Below, one piece after another: positions 20,586-32,545 of a stretch of DNA of 64,000 nt. This DNA is from Petrolisthes cinctipes (Eukaryota; Arthropoda; Malacostraca; Decapoda; Porcellanidae), in the NCBI GenBank assembly GCA_033782935.1, contig JAWQEG010003706.1, positions 2,501 to 66,500 on the forward strand. The letters are read 5' to 3'. Under the pieces are notes generated by a model that was not told the origin of the DNA, ran no database searches, and was given only the letters and a program-made list of their open reading frames with translations. The first letter of the stretch is position 1. Each line of letters begins with the position of its first letter. Made by a program: the position numbers and the translations under genes.

Positions 20586-23264
20586 CTACATTTGGAAGGT
20601 GACTGGCAGAGCACAGGCGGAGGTATGAGAGTAAACATCTTCATTAGTTTCCTTGATGGAAGTGTGAGTTACTGTGTCCCTTAACTTTCATAAACGTCTC
20701 GGTAGAAGAGACCTTTTTGGGAATGGGATGTACAGCAGCCTTGATGGAGGTTTGTGATCTCCAGACGCCCTCCTTTTGCTCTTATTCTACACGTAAAGAC
20801 GAAAACGTTTTGTAAATATATAATATTGTTCATGCGTTACTGTTGTGGGTTAGGTAAACTTTTTTACACTTGAAATGTGTCTGCACGATAAATATGGAAT
20901 GAAATCTTATAATTAAATTGATATGTGACTAACTTGGGAATAATTAATCTTCAGTCGACGAGGATATTCTGTGGAGTTTTAATTGTTACTAAGGCGTTAA
21001 TCACAGACTATCAGTAAACGATTCGCCTTTTTCAACAGGCTTTTGTCCTTAAAACGTTAGCCTTGTTTCCTTCCAGCAGATACCATTGTCTTTAACTTAT
21101 AAACCTGATTTTCTTTCTTAATGGGCATCGTGTAGTCATTAGGCATATAGACTAAGTAAATAAATTTCTAATGTTACTGCCTCATCGTTCACTCACCACC
21201 GCCCACTGTTCAAGATGGCAGCCCTGTACACTCCCTAGCAGATGGATGAGAGACATTGCTTGTTCTTTTCCTACTGCAATGTATTATTTGTTTGTGTCTA
21301 GTGCTTTCCGCTCACCAGTTTGTGGAGATTGTGGTGTGAATAGTGCAGATATTCTGGTAGTAAAAGAATAACTTAACAGATACATATAATGCTGAGGTAA
21401 AACTTAGTACTTTTATGTGGAACTGCATTGTCTCTCTTCCATCAAGTTACAACTACACATTTACCTTGTTCTCACCTAGTAATATTATTCTTCCCTCCGG
21501 TTCAAATCTCAATCCCGAGGTGCTCGACTCTTATGTACGGTAATCGATGTAATAATACATTTTACACTACGCCGTAATGTTGTCTCACATATACGAATCA
21601 AATTTTCACATCTGCATTTTGGTGCTTGATAATTCTGAAACACTTAAGACGTATTATGAAAAGCTCAAGTCAACAGAAAGCCTGATTCTTAGTATGTCAG
21701 AAGTTATCGCTCAGTGTCTCATGTTTATCGTGTCAAGCAATGGCGCTTCGGCATTATATGTGGAATCATCGCAAGCTTACTAATGACTCAAACCAGCCCA
21801 AGTGACCTCAACTGAAATTCCTGTTCTCAAGGTCACCACCACTATCATCACCATCAACAACAACCCTGATTAATTTACTACATGGCCAGCTTCTCTCGTA
21901 TTCCTTAACATATCTATCTGTCGTTAATCTACCTCAGGTCATTCTGAAATTTTTAATGTCTGCACGTCTTCATTTGCTTATTGTAGGCTCAGGGTGAATT
22001 TGACTTATAAAACAACAGTCCAGCGCTAACAATTATGATTTTGGTTTCAGCACACTAAGCTGGAATAAAAAAAGAGGCCGTAGTGATAATTGTAATATCA
22101 AGCCTGAATTATATAAGACTGTCTCTTAATTTCCAGCTTGTGATTCTGAGAGGTAATCTAAATCCGACATGAATACATGTTATGTATATTAGGAGTACCA
22201 AGCCAGACCTCAACAAGCATAATAATAACTGCAGTAAGGACACAACAATTATTGCAGTTCAATATCTGCTTCTACATTTACTATTTATCTTGGTTTCTAG
22301 GTATTATTGTGATTTCTTTATTGTCCTTATTATCGCAGTCCTCGTCACATAAATATTAAAAGAACTGAGAGGTATGGTTTCGGTTGGCAATGATGGGCGG
22401 TTAGTCAGGCAGCCTCTGTCTCCGAGAAATTTAACCAACCAATGCAGTGAGACTAGACGTAGTTTTGTCGCTTGTCAGTAGTACAATCAGCTCATTAAGA
22501 TTCATTCAGTGTTACTTTTGCACTTAACATTTACAAAGTCTTGCGAAGCCTATGATTTACCCCGGAGGGAAACATTTATCAATGTTTATATGTGTTACGC
22601 ATATTCCACTAGATGATTAAAGAAAAATATTAATCTTACAGAATACAACCAAAAATATTATAGCTTTTAATATGTGTTAATTTGCATGTAATTACCAGGT
22701 CACTTACTAACGTCATCGCATAGTCCTGATAAGGAATAACAAATGTTAGAGATTGATTAGCGAACATGAAGGAGTAAGTAAGGAATAAATAAGGCTAAGG
22801 TAACTAGACAGGCAGGGTAGGGTGCGGTGACGGACAGGCAACTACCACTACTTGAGCCAGGAGAGAAGCATACAGGCGACCAGGAAGATATTTTGCATAA
22901 GAGAAAAGCAGGTAATATAGTTTGGTAGATTTAGAAGCAACTTGACTCTTCCAATATATTCCAAGAAGCAGTTGCCTAGTCCTATTTCTTAGTATTATAT
23001 AAATGAATCGGTGGCTTCCATTGTGTCAGAAGTATATTACCCCCTTACTCAGTGATGTGAATGAAGGTTACCTACTCTACTCCTTGTACTTATTTGTACA
23101 TCCCGAAAGGATACTTATAGCAGGAACAATACCAAAAGAACTATATTACGAACCCATAATAGAAATCTGAAATTCAAGTAGCCTTTACTAATATTGTATT
23201 GGAGATAAATATATATAGAAAATTATATTGATAGATAGACGGACAGAAGGATAGATGACTTGGG
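20586..23264. other. Intergenic, no supportable gene
   Basis: AT-rich DNA. CAAGATGGCAGCC at 21212-21224 resembles a YY1/Pho site, which is often promoter-proximal, but no coding exon follows. Short frames at 21171-21371, 21577-21783 and 22177-22359 have no domain. Confidence 0.5.
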
Positions 23265-23600
23265 TGTATGTCAGCCTGTGAGTGTGCAAATTCGAGAGTG
23301 TGCATGTGTGCCTGTGTAGGTTTTTGTCTGCTCTTTTGTGTGTGCTAGTGCATTTGCATGTGATTGTGTGTGCAAAGGATCGTGTGTGTGTGTGTGTGTG
23401 TGTGTGTAAATGCAGGAGTCATGTGTGCATGTAAATGTATTTGCGTATGCGTTTGAGTTTGTGTATGTGTGTGAGTTTGTGTATGTGTGTGAGTTTGTGT
23501 ATGTGTGTGAGTGTGTCAGTGTGTGTGCGTGTGTCAGTGTGTATGTGTGTGCGTGTGTCAGTGTGTCAGTGCGTGTGTATGAATGTGTGTGGTAGCCAAT
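23265..23600. repeat. Interrupted (GT)n microsatellite
   Basis: GTGT runs are broken by TGAGTTTGTGTAT and GTCAGTGTGT units. The frames on both strands (Cys-Val on plus, Thr-His on minus) are compositional. Confidence 0.9.
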
Positions 23601-24310
23601 CCTGCCTGGTGGCCCTACTCCTGCCCAGGGCAATGTGGGCACGTCTGCTGCCCCACTCTCTACAAACGTGACCTTCAACTTAGATACGCATTTTTTCACC
23701 TCCCAGATTTTCCTTTCTCGTTTTTTTCCCCGTTCACCCAGTGCTTCTGGTTTTCTTACATATTATTATTACCGAGTTCCGTGCTTTTATGTTATGTTAC
23801 CCCAAATGACCATCACTCAGAAACAGATATTTTATAGATTCCATCAACCGAATTAAGGCAGTCTCAGTGATAAGATTGTGTGCATGTTTGTCGATGCATG
23901 ACTGTGTGTGTGTGTATCAATTAATACTCTTATGCCTGGATCGATATCTTCAGCCCTAAAAATTAATAAAGTTGTAATTCATGAAAAGTCATAAGCTGCA
24001 TAAGACATAAAGTATATATTTTTTGTGGTATTGAATTTCAGTCCACAGTTGCGTATATTTAGAATTTAGTTTAGGATAATTATTGTTATATGTTTCCGCT
24101 TCCAGTTATAAATTAAAATTTACCGGTACACCTTTGTCCTACCTTAAAAATATCGCTTGCGAGTCACAGATCTTTCATCGAGGTGGGTGTCTTCATTTGC
24201 ATCTCCTTCCTTCGTGCTAAAACCAACAAAATAATGCCATCAGAGAGAGTCGGCGAATTTTTGCCCTTGGTTGTTCATGTTTTCACTTCCGTTTGTGTCT
24301 ACCTGTCTGT
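23601..24310. other. Intergenic, no supportable gene
   Basis: Overlapping short frames at 23583-23856 derive partly from the GT repeat. No domain is recognisable. Confidence 0.5.
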
Positions 24311-24485
24311 GTATACTCGCAATCCAAAATATATATCCAGGCTTACTTCGAATAACTTGATCGAGTGTTATAAGCAAACTCAAGCAAATATGAAACAGAA
24401 TAAGCGTTGTAATTGGTTCGCTAGTATGTCAAATGATTCTAAACTTCAACAAGACCTGAATACAAATTTTGGATTGCGAGTGTAC
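24311..24485. mobile_element. 175-bp TA-flanked MITE with about 30-bp TIRs, copy 1
   Basis: The left terminus TACTCGCAATCCAAAAT (after GTA) and the right terminus ATTTTGGATTGCGAGTG (before TAC) are inverted copies. Similarity continues to CCAGG on the left and CCTGA on the right. TA at both ends fits Tc1/mariner target specificity. A 108-codon frame crosses it and has no protein-like feature. It is similar in size and terminus to the element at 46726. Confidence 0.8.
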
Positions 24486-24829
24486 ATGAGTCGCATTTGT
24501 CAGTACTAATTACGATAGCAATATAATGTTGTTATTCTTTATTATATCAGCGTGATAATGTATTGACTGAAAACGGTAAAGACGAATAGGAACGCTACAA
24601 ATTCTTCCAACCCATGTGCTACTAAACAGATAAACAAACATATTAGTATTAGTATAAGGAGGAAGGTCGGTTCATGGTAAGTCTCTCCCGAAAAGTTACA
24701 TAATGCGGCATATACAAAAAATACTCAATAACTTATTACAATTACGTCACAAATACATGTCGATGAACAAACAAATACAATCATATGTAATTATATGGAC
24801 GAGCAACTGGACAAACTCACACACACTCT
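24486..24829. other. Intergenic, no supportable gene
   Basis: AT-rich DNA with nothing recognisable. Confidence 0.5.
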
Positions 24830-24852
24830 CTCACTCTCATAGGAAGCAGTTT

Positions 24853-24914
<62 letters not shown>

Positions 24915-24927
24915 AGCAGTTTACAGT
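24830..24927. repeat. (CT)n microsatellite inside a tandem duplication
   Basis: CTCATAGGAAGCAGTTTACAG occurs on both sides of an almost pure CT run of about 50 bp. The duplicated unit probably carried a short CT tract that then expanded. Confidence 0.9.
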
Positions 24928-26614
24928 GTGTCACGTCTGGCCTCAGATAAATGCCACACGATCTATTTAATACCTTTGGGGGCTTATAATAATATCTCTA
25001 GATTTCGTTCGCTTTACTGTAGAAGGGAGATATAAAGTTGTCCTGTGCTTTGTATTATAACGACTCGACTTATTCCTCTATACTTTACTCTATCTCGAAA
25101 ACAATTAAAACTATTATATCATTGATTTTCGTTCTCCTACAACAGGTGAGGTAGAATTTACTGTGTGTTGTTCAAGTAGGATCGTTCTTGTATTAATTTC
25201 ATTACGTTTCGTTCGTTTGGATGAGCTAAAGTTGTGTTGTTGTTGTTGTGGTTTATAAATACACCACTAATACTTATTTCACTATATTTCGTTCAAGGCG
25301 AACCCAAGTTGTGTGCTGTAGTTTAAACTTATAGCCCTAATTAATTCCTAGTGAAGCCCCCCCAGGCAGGACTACCGCCACTCCGACCACGAGATGAGGA
25401 GATAAGGCGCAAGAACACGTGTACAGTTGGGGGAAGATAAGAATCTGATAGGGACTCTTAACGTTGAAATAAGGTATAGTTGGGGAAGAAAAAGAAATTG
25501 TTTGGATGAGTTGAGAATGAAATCTGCGAAGGTTAGATAGAAAGGAATATACTATATATCAATACAACTGTAGAAAGTTTGGGGAAATTAGATGATGAAT
25601 TGTAGAAGTGGTGATGAGGAATTGTAGAAGTCGTGATGAGATCTGTAACAATTTTCAGTCCTCATTAAAAAATCATAACAAAGATATCCATTCACGATTC
25701 CCAACAGGTACACAGTCTTTCAGTAACTCCATGTTCCTCGATAATAATTATGAACTTCGGAAACAAATGTAAATCTTTCCTAAATTTACAGCACACAGAG
25801 AGAAAGGAGTACCGTACCATCGCTAACCTTACGTAAGCTAATGTGTTCAGATTTAACTGGTGGGGGAAAATGAGCTATGTATGTGTCAGCAACTCTAAAA
25901 TGGAAAATTACTTATTATTTTTGGCATCGCGACTGTAGCTTAAATACAAACTCAAATAGTGTAAGTACATACGACGAGAGGTTTTCGTAAAGCTGCATCT
26001 CATGTAAGTGTTGCAGTTGGAAGCCATGAAAGTATTACAGGACGCAACTAATGAGGAACTTCAACAACAACAACAACAACTAATGATCAGAATTCTGTTT
26101 TACGCCAATGCAGTTATGAAGTATGCAGGTGCGTATTTATCTTTTAGAACAAAACTACTTCAGATAAATTACATTAGATATTTTCCCTTCATTCTTTAGA
26201 GTTTAAAATAAGAGTGGTGTAATGTTTTCTTTCACCTCGTTGCTTGATGCGTCACTTCCATTACCAAGGTGTCAATTATAGTGATGGCCGGGAATGTAGT
26301 GGAGTGACGACACTAACATAGTTATTTTCCCTCTGCCCTAGTGAATGTTGTGAGCGTGATAAGGGATAAGTGATGATAAGGGATAATACCAGCTTGTTAA
26401 ATGTCTGGTATCCTCGACGGGACTAAAGCCAGGTCCAGGTACTCGTACTCCTCCATATTATGATTCCATTCGCCTGATCACTACGCTGCCAACCTTAAAC
26501 CCTCACCAATCATAGACGTTGTTTAGTATCCTGGCAACTAATTACATCGATTTATGATGAATTTAACACTAAGACCAAAGATAAGCCGAGAAAAGTAGCA
26601 AGCAACCTTAACGT
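24928..26614. other. Intergenic with weak imperfect repeats
   Basis: TTTCGTTCG followed at similar spacing by AGTTGTG or AGTTGTC recurs near 25000, 25205 and 25285, suggesting an old degenerate tandem repeat. A (CAA)n run lies near 26065. No gene is seen. Confidence 0.45.
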
Positions 26615-26776
26615 TTAAGAGGGTCATCTTTTATGGGTATATTTGAGGGCTACTGATTTCTCCTAACTATGCCAAAAAACTGACGCCCTCACTGGAACTA
26701 ATAGTGGATCTGCTTCGTGGCATAGTTTGCAGGAATCAGAGGCCTTCCAATTCACCAACAAGAGAACCTCCCCTAA
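26615..26776. mobile_element. Palindromic MITE, copy F
   Basis: It starts TTAAGAGGGTC and ends AACCTCCCCTAAA. Left arm CTACTGATTTCTCCTAACTA; right arm CGTGGCATAGTTTGCAGGAA then TCAGAGGCCTTCC. It is directly followed by copy G. Confidence 0.8.
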
Positions 26777-26778
26777 AG

Positions 26779-26932
26779 AGAGTGGTTTTATTGTGGGTGT
26801 ATTAGAGAGCTACTGATTCCTTCAAACTACACAAGGAAAGACTATTGTGCAGTAGTGGAGATCGAGTGGAGGGTCTGTTTCGTAGCGTAGTTTGAGGGAA
26901 TTGATAGTTTTATGATGACGAGGTTTTCCCTG
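26779..26932. mobile_element. Palindromic MITE, copy G, adjacent to F
   Basis: Left arm GAGCTACTGATTCCTTCAAA; right arm GGGTCTGTTTCGTAGCGTAG then TTTGAGGGAATTGATAG. Two copies sit head to tail with almost no spacer, so one inserted at the end of the other or they duplicated together. Confidence 0.7.
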
Positions 26933-28214
26933 TGATATTTTAATTCGGTTAGTGTTAATCAACGTAGGCTGTATAAGGCAAGTCGTTGCTTAGTTCTTAA
27001 CTGAGAAAGACTAACACTTGCCTATTGTAAGTGTTTCTCCCCATCTTGAGAAATCATCTGAGGATTGTTCATAAAATGATAATCCGTTCATTCATTGTTA
27101 AGTGGTTATATCTTCTCATGACATAATAGATCTATGATAATAGTAAATTATACAATCTATTATAAACCATTGAAAGACTGGAAACAACAACTTGGGGAGG
27201 CGTGGACAGAGATTTCTATGGAACAGGAAGGCTGCATTGGATACAGTAAGAATATCTTGTGTTAAAGTATGTTAGGAATCTGTAGTTACTTCAGCCAATC
27301 AAACACCAGCTGGAGTCAACAACTAGGCAACAAGAATACAAAAAAACTTCAGGAAAATTATTGTCCAACGAGTCCCAACAGCCTGGGAATCGAACCGAGA
27401 AGTGTCATATACTGTGATTATCTCTCTTAACTTTATATGTTAAATAAAATTAATATCCTCACGAAAAATCTCTGACTTGAAAATTAATGGATTATTTTTA
27501 GATTTGTAAAGCTCAAAAGTAACTCCAGAAAGACCAATGTAACATACTCTGACCATCGCAAACAAAAAAATGGTGTCTCAACAATTGACTATACCTTTCA
27601 CTTCGTCCCTAACCTCAGGAATTCTCTCTTTCCACATGAGATACATGGTTGGTTCGACTAACCCTTGTTCTATTCTCGTCCCTACATGTAGCCTAACCCT
27701 TGTGGGGAAGGACCGCTCCCTAGTGTATGCTCTTTGGGCGACATTGCGTGTAGGACTTTGCTGGTTAGAATGCATTTATATCATTTTCACCATCAAAGCG
27801 TCTCATGTCAATATCCATTTTCCCAGTGTTCATTTCATTTCCCATCCTCGTATCAGGTTTTTTTTCAATATATCTTTAACCAGAGAGTGTCAATCAGAAG
27901 CTCACCATTACCGTATCTTCAAAAATCATCCAAGAATTGTAAAGTGTTAACACCAAATGAAACCTGTCGACTGCTGCGGTAATGCTCTGTAACAGGGATG
28001 GTGCGACCGGTTTGTTATCATTATCGAAGAAAGAACACACCGAGATACGCCATCATCAGAACGTCGTGATATCTGGCCAGGACGGTAATTTCACTTGTTC
28101 TCGTGATAGGCGTAAATGGTGTTTGGTCCGTGAGATTGGCCGGTGATTGCAAAACGGTGTGTTGGGGTTAGTTTTCAATGTCCCAAGAGTGGCAACGACG
28201 TGTGCTGTTTACGG
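26933..28214. other. Intergenic; short dispersed repeats at 27011-27060
   Basis: GTGTTTCTCCCCATCTTGAG with the following AAATCATCTG (27031-27060) matches 46222-46251 with few changes. AACACTTGCC...GTGTTTCTC (27012-27039) matches 35772-35802. These are fragments of an unrecognised dispersed repeat. The 126-codon frame at 27570-27950 has no domain. Confidence 0.45.
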
Positions 28215-28306
28215 TTAGAGACTCGGGCCACGATTTCCTTCATAGCCTGTTTGTTCTCAAGAAGCTGGACGGGACTCGAGGCACGATTTGGTTCATAGCC
28301 TGTTCT
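28215..28306. repeat. Imperfect direct repeat of about 35 bp
   Basis: ACTCGGGCCACGATTTCCTT with CATAGCCTGTTTGTTCT (28221-28257) recurs as ACTCGAGGCACGATTTGGTT with CATAGCCTGTTCTT (28273-28306). Confidence 0.7.
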
Positions 28307-28379
28307 TAGTGGGAGGACAGGACTGGGTTGGTTAAGATAGAACAAATCGAGGAGGTGTATGATTGGATGGAGTAAGACG

Positions 28380-28800
28380 GGGGAAAAAAAAATATGAGGA
28401 GACAGGCATGAAGGAAGGAGGAAGAGGAAGGGAATAATAAAGAAAGGAAGGAAGGAAGGAAAGAAGAGGGAGGCAGGAATATTACAAAGAAAGAAAGAAG
28501 AAAGGATGGAAGGAAGGAAGAAAGAGAAAGGCACGCATATTAGAAGAAAAAAGTGAAGAAAAGAGACCGGAAGGAAGATAATAAAAAAAGGTGGTATGGA
28601 TAGGGTGGGAATCGATAGGTAAAGAAAGAAGAGATGGAGGATAGGTATGCGTGGGTAGAGCAGGACATAGAGGAGACAGTCAGGAGAAGGAAGTAGACAG
28701 TAGAGAAGGGAGGGAGGGAGGCAGGAAGGAAGGAAGGAAGGAAAGGAAGAGGCAAGCAAGACAGGGAGGTAACTCAGGTAAGACAGGGAAACGCATCGGT
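28380..28800. repeat. Purine-rich (GAAG/GGAA)n tract on plus strand
   Basis: Interrupted runs of GGAA and GAAAG. Frames through here on either strand give Arg/Glu or Phe/Leu/Ser/Pro runs and are artefacts. Confidence 0.85.
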
Positions 28801-29400
28801 AGGGAGAGGGGGAGAGGGGGGACAGGGGGGGAGGAAGTGGGAGGTGAGAGTGGAGTTGGGTAAGGCAGAGAGACGAGTTAAACAGAAAGGTGAGAGGGCA
28901 GGGATGAGGATTGTGCTGCTGATGGGTAAAGGAGGAAAGACTATAGGTATGGGAGGAGGGGCGGAGTACAGGATGGAGGGTCGGAACTGCAGGGTACACC
29001 AGACGGATATGTGTTTGGTACGGTATGAGAGGGGAAGAGGAGGGGAGGGGAGGGGGGAGCGCTGGGAGGGAGGGGGGAGCGCTGGGAGGGAGGTGGGAGA
29101 GCTGGGAGGGAGGTGGGAGGGAGGTGGGAGAGCTGGAAGGAGAGGGGGGAGGGCTGGAAAGGGGGAGCGCTGGAAGGGGAGGGGGGAGCGCTGGAAGGGG
29201 AGGGGGGAGGGCTGGAAGGGGGGAGGGCTGGGAGGAACGGGGGAGGGCTGGGAGGAACGGGGGAGGGCTGGGAGGAACGGGGGAGGGCTGGGAGGAACGG
29301 GGGAAGGCTGGGAGAGGGCTGGAAGGGGAGGGCTGGGAGAAGGCTGGAAGGGGAGGGCTGCGAGTGGAGGGTAAGTTAGGGAGTAGTACAGGGAAGGGTA
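28801..29400. repeat. G-rich minisatellite with G-quadruplex potential
   Basis: Units such as GGGAGGGCTGGGAGGAAC and GGGAGCGCTGGAAGG repeat with variation, and runs of three to seven G are closely spaced throughout. This satisfies the simple G-quadruplex pattern many times on the plus strand. A 413-codon Pro/Ser-rich frame on the minus strand (28175-29416) is a product of the repeat. Confidence 0.9.
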
Positions 29401-29514
29401 GGGCAGGACAGGGCAAGGAGTATTACAGGGCAGGGTTGAGTGAGGTCCGGGTGTTGCTGCTGGTTCTGGTACTGGTGGTGGACAGTTTTTATAGGAGTTC
29501 AGACGGGTTATCAG

Positions 29515-30200
29515 GAGCAACCAGGCCATCTCTCCTCCCTCACTTCCTCCCTCCCACTACCCCACTCTCCCTTCCTCCCTCTCTCCCTTCCTCCATCTCT
29601 CCTCCCTCCCATTCCCCCTCTCTCCATCACTCCCACTACATGACCCTCCCTCTCTCCCCCATTCCACTAAACTACCTGCACTTCCTCCCTCCCTTCCACT
29701 ATATGATCCTCCCTCCCTCTCAACTTCACTTCCTTCCTTCCTTCCTTCCTTCCTCACACGACAATGCATGATTCTCCCTCCCTCCTTCCTCCTCTCACAT
29801 CCTCCCTGCAAACTCACTCACTCCCTCTCTCCCTCCCTCTCTTTCTAACTCACACTACAGGTTTCTCCATCCCTTGTAGCCTTCCTCTCTTCCTTCTTCC
29901 TCCCACCAGAGTGCATGATTATCCTTTCCTCTTTCCTGCTCTCACACTCAATCTACAGACCTCACTCCCTACCTACCTCCCTTCGTCCTCTCCTCTTTCT
30001 CCCTCTTTCTTTTGTATTTATCAGTCTCTACTATTATTTATTTTTTCGTACTTTTTCTGAAGCCCTGCCTCTCTGCCTTCCTTCTCACTACTCCTGTCCC
30101 ACTCCTCACTACTCCTGTCCCCCGTTGCATGGCCACTTACTTACTCCCCCTCCCCCTTCCCTTCCTTCCACTCCAATGACCAACCCTCTCCTCCCTCACA
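29515..30200. repeat. Pyrimidine-rich (CCTT/CTCC)n tract on plus strand
   Basis: CTCCCT and TTCC units dominate, the opposite strand bias to 28380-29400, with the switch at about 29470-29515. No gene is seen. Confidence 0.88.
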
Positions 30201-30526
30201 CTGCAGGACTCTTCTTTTATCATCTTCTCTTGAAATGTATGCTTGAGAAAAACTGGACCTACATACCGTCATGGAACCTAAGTGTATAATTTTAGCGGAT
30301 AATAAAGACTTTCTATCATACAGTACTGACGGGTCAAAATCACTTTCTACAATACAATAGCGTAATGAAAGGGTAATATCACTAACGTCTCCAGTTCACT
30401 TATATCTATAAAGCTTAAAGCATATGCATCTTTGAGGAATATGACAATTTCCACACACGTACACAGACAATGACTCGCCTATACAGCACCATACAAAGAA
30501 CATACACTCACGCGCACGGACACACA
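30201..30526. other. Intergenic, no supportable gene
   Basis: AT-rich DNA leading into the CA repeat. Confidence 0.5.
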
Positions 30527-30527
30527 A

Positions 30528-30605
<78 letters not shown>

Positions 30606-30672
30606 ACACACACAACACACACAACACACACAACACACACAACACACACACACACACACACACAACACACAC

Positions 30673-30713
<41 letters not shown>
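30527..30713. repeat. (CA)n microsatellite with CACAA interruptions
   Basis: About 70 bp of pure CA, then CAACACA units, then pure CA again. Confidence 0.97.
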
Positions 30714-30717
<4 letters not shown>

Positions 30718-30899
30718 CGCTAATCGAACACTATGGCTCTCCTCCCATACATCTTCCCTTCCCCCATAGTCCAATCGAAGCTTATTGAAGGGTAAGAGGT
30801 GTTGTGCTGGTGAGGTAATACAGTGGTACAACACAAGCACCACTCGTATGTCTGCCTCTGGTCGCTGTTCATCACTGTATTGGCGTGGTGTTGTGACGT
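30714..30899. other. Short unique spacer, no gene
   Basis: Non-repetitive DNA between two microsatellites. Frames entering it come from the repeats on either side. Confidence 0.5.
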
Positions 30900-31190
30900 G
30901 GGTAATGAGAAAGGTGGTGTTAGTGGTTGAGGTTGTCGTGGTGTTAGTGGTTGAGGTTGTTGTGGTGTTAGTGGTAATGGTGGTGGATGGTTGTGGTGGT
31001 GGTGGATGGTTGTGGTGGTGGTGGATGGTTGTGGTGGTGGTGGTGGATGATTGTGGTGATGGTGGTGGATGGTTGTGGTGGTGGTGATGGTGGTGGATGG
31101 TTGTGGTGGTGGATGGTTGTGGTGGTGGTGATGGTGGTGGATGGTGGTGGATGGTTGTGGTGGTGGTGGAGAATGGATGTGGGTGTGACA
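30900..31190. repeat. GGT/GGTTGT trinucleotide-rich tract
   Basis: GTGGTGGTGGATGGTTGT units with variation. Frames give Val/Gly/Trp or His/Pro/Thr runs. The looser GTGATGG phrases continue to about 31430. Confidence 0.92.
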
Positions 31191-31799
31191 AAAGGACGGT
31201 GAGGGATGGTGAATGACTGATGATGATTGATGATGATATTGGTGGTGATGGGATGATAGTGAGAGTGGTGAACGACGGTGAAGTAGTAAGATAAGCTGAG
31301 AGTAATGTGGTAGGATAGTGAATGATGGTGTGCCTATGCTTAGAAAAGTAAATGATGGTGAGGATAGACTTAAAATGGTGACTATTGGTGATGTACAGTA
31401 GTGAGAGAGGTGATGATGGCAAAACAAAGATGAATATAATAAATGTCAGTGAATTAGTGGAGTGAGTGAGTGCTGGTGGTGCTGTTATGGTGATAATGAC
31501 GAATATTGAAGAATCATTGAATCAGTGGATAGTGATACTGTTCATGGAGAAAGACGTAATGATAATGATGATGTTTAATTGGGAATAATAACTGAGGAAT
31601 GACATTTAAGGCAGGGAAGATAATGAGCAATGTTGAGGAGTTGAGTGAATGAGGGTAATGTGGGTAAGCACTAAAAGTTTATGCTAAAGTTGAGTGAGAG
31701 AAAAAAATAATAACAGGGGGAGGAAAGAAAGGAGAAATCCAGGAAGGGTAAAATATAAAAATGTAAAAGGGAAGAAGGGCAAAGATAGGAGGAAGCAAG
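31191..31799. other. Intergenic with loose GTGAATGATGG phrases
   Basis: Decayed repeat, no gene. Confidence 0.55.
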
Positions 31800-32545
31800 A
31801 AGGTAAGAAAAACACTAAAGGAAGGGAAACGAAGGGAAAGGAAGGGAAAGGAAGGGAAAGGGAAGGGAAGGAAGGGAAAGGGAAGGGAAGGAAGGGGAAG
31901 GAAGGGGAAGGAAGGGGAAGGAAGGGGAAGGAAGGGGAAGGAAGGGGAAGGAAGGGAAAGAGAGGGAAAGGGAAAGGAAGGGAAAGGGAAGGGAAGGAAG
32001 GGGAAGGGAAGGAAGAGAAAGGGAAGGGGAGGAAGAGAAAGGGATGGAAGAGAAAGGGAAGGGAAGGAAGGGAAAGGGTAAGGAAGGGAAAGGGAAAGAA
32101 AGGGTAAGGAAGGGAAAGAAAGGGAAAGGAAGGGAAAGGAAGGGGAAGGGAAAGGAAGGGAAAGGGAAAGGAAGGGAAAGGGAAAAGAAGGGAAAGGGAA
32201 AGGAAGGGAAAGGGAAAGGAAGGGAAAGGGAAGGAAGGGAAAGGGAAAGGAAGGCAAGGTAAGGAAGGGAAAGGAAGGGAAGGAAAGGAAGGGAAGGAAA
32301 GGGAAGGGAAGGGAAGGAAGGGAAAGGGAAAGGAAGGGAAGGAAGGGAAAGGGAAAGGAAGGGAAAGGAAGGGAAAGGGAAAGGGAAGGAAGGGAAAGGA
32401 AGGCAAGGTAAGGAAGGGAAAGGAAGGGAAAGGAAGGGAAGGAAGGGAAAGGAAGGGAAGGGAAGGGAAGGAAGGGAAAGGGAAGGAAGGGAAAGGGAAG
32501 GAAGGGAAAGGGAAGAGAAGGAAGGGAAGGCAAGGGAGAAAGAAG
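31800..32545. repeat. Homopurine tract of about 740 bp, (GGGAAAGGAA)n-like
   Basis: The plus strand is almost entirely A and G in GGGAAAGGAAG and GGGGAAGGAAG phrases; only a few C or T are seen (for example GGCAAGGTAAGG near 32250 and 32405). The 284- and 240-codon Phe/Pro/Leu/Ser frames on the minus strand are artefacts of the tract. Confidence 0.97.

Noticed and set aside
21205..21371. Possible promoter or exon at a YY1-like CAAGATGGC site
   Set aside because: A single short motif with a 66-codon frame and no domain, TATA box or convincing splice structure.
24183..24509. 108-codon plus frame
   Set aside because: It spans the 24311-24485 TIR element and has no recognisable domain.
27383..27400. 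Minus-strand GGTTCGATTCC resembling a tRNA or SINE B box
   Set aside because: No A box at the right distance and no cloverleaf; the T stem has a mismatch. It may be a decayed tRNA-derived SINE but is too weak to call.
28175..29771. Pro/Ser-rich 413-codon minus frame and Gly/Arg-rich 248-codon plus frame
   Set aside because: Low-complexity repeat translation on both strands, with no domain, signal peptide or unique core.
31679..32533. 284-codon Phe/Pro/Leu/Ser minus frame
   Set aside because: Direct consequence of the homopurine tract.
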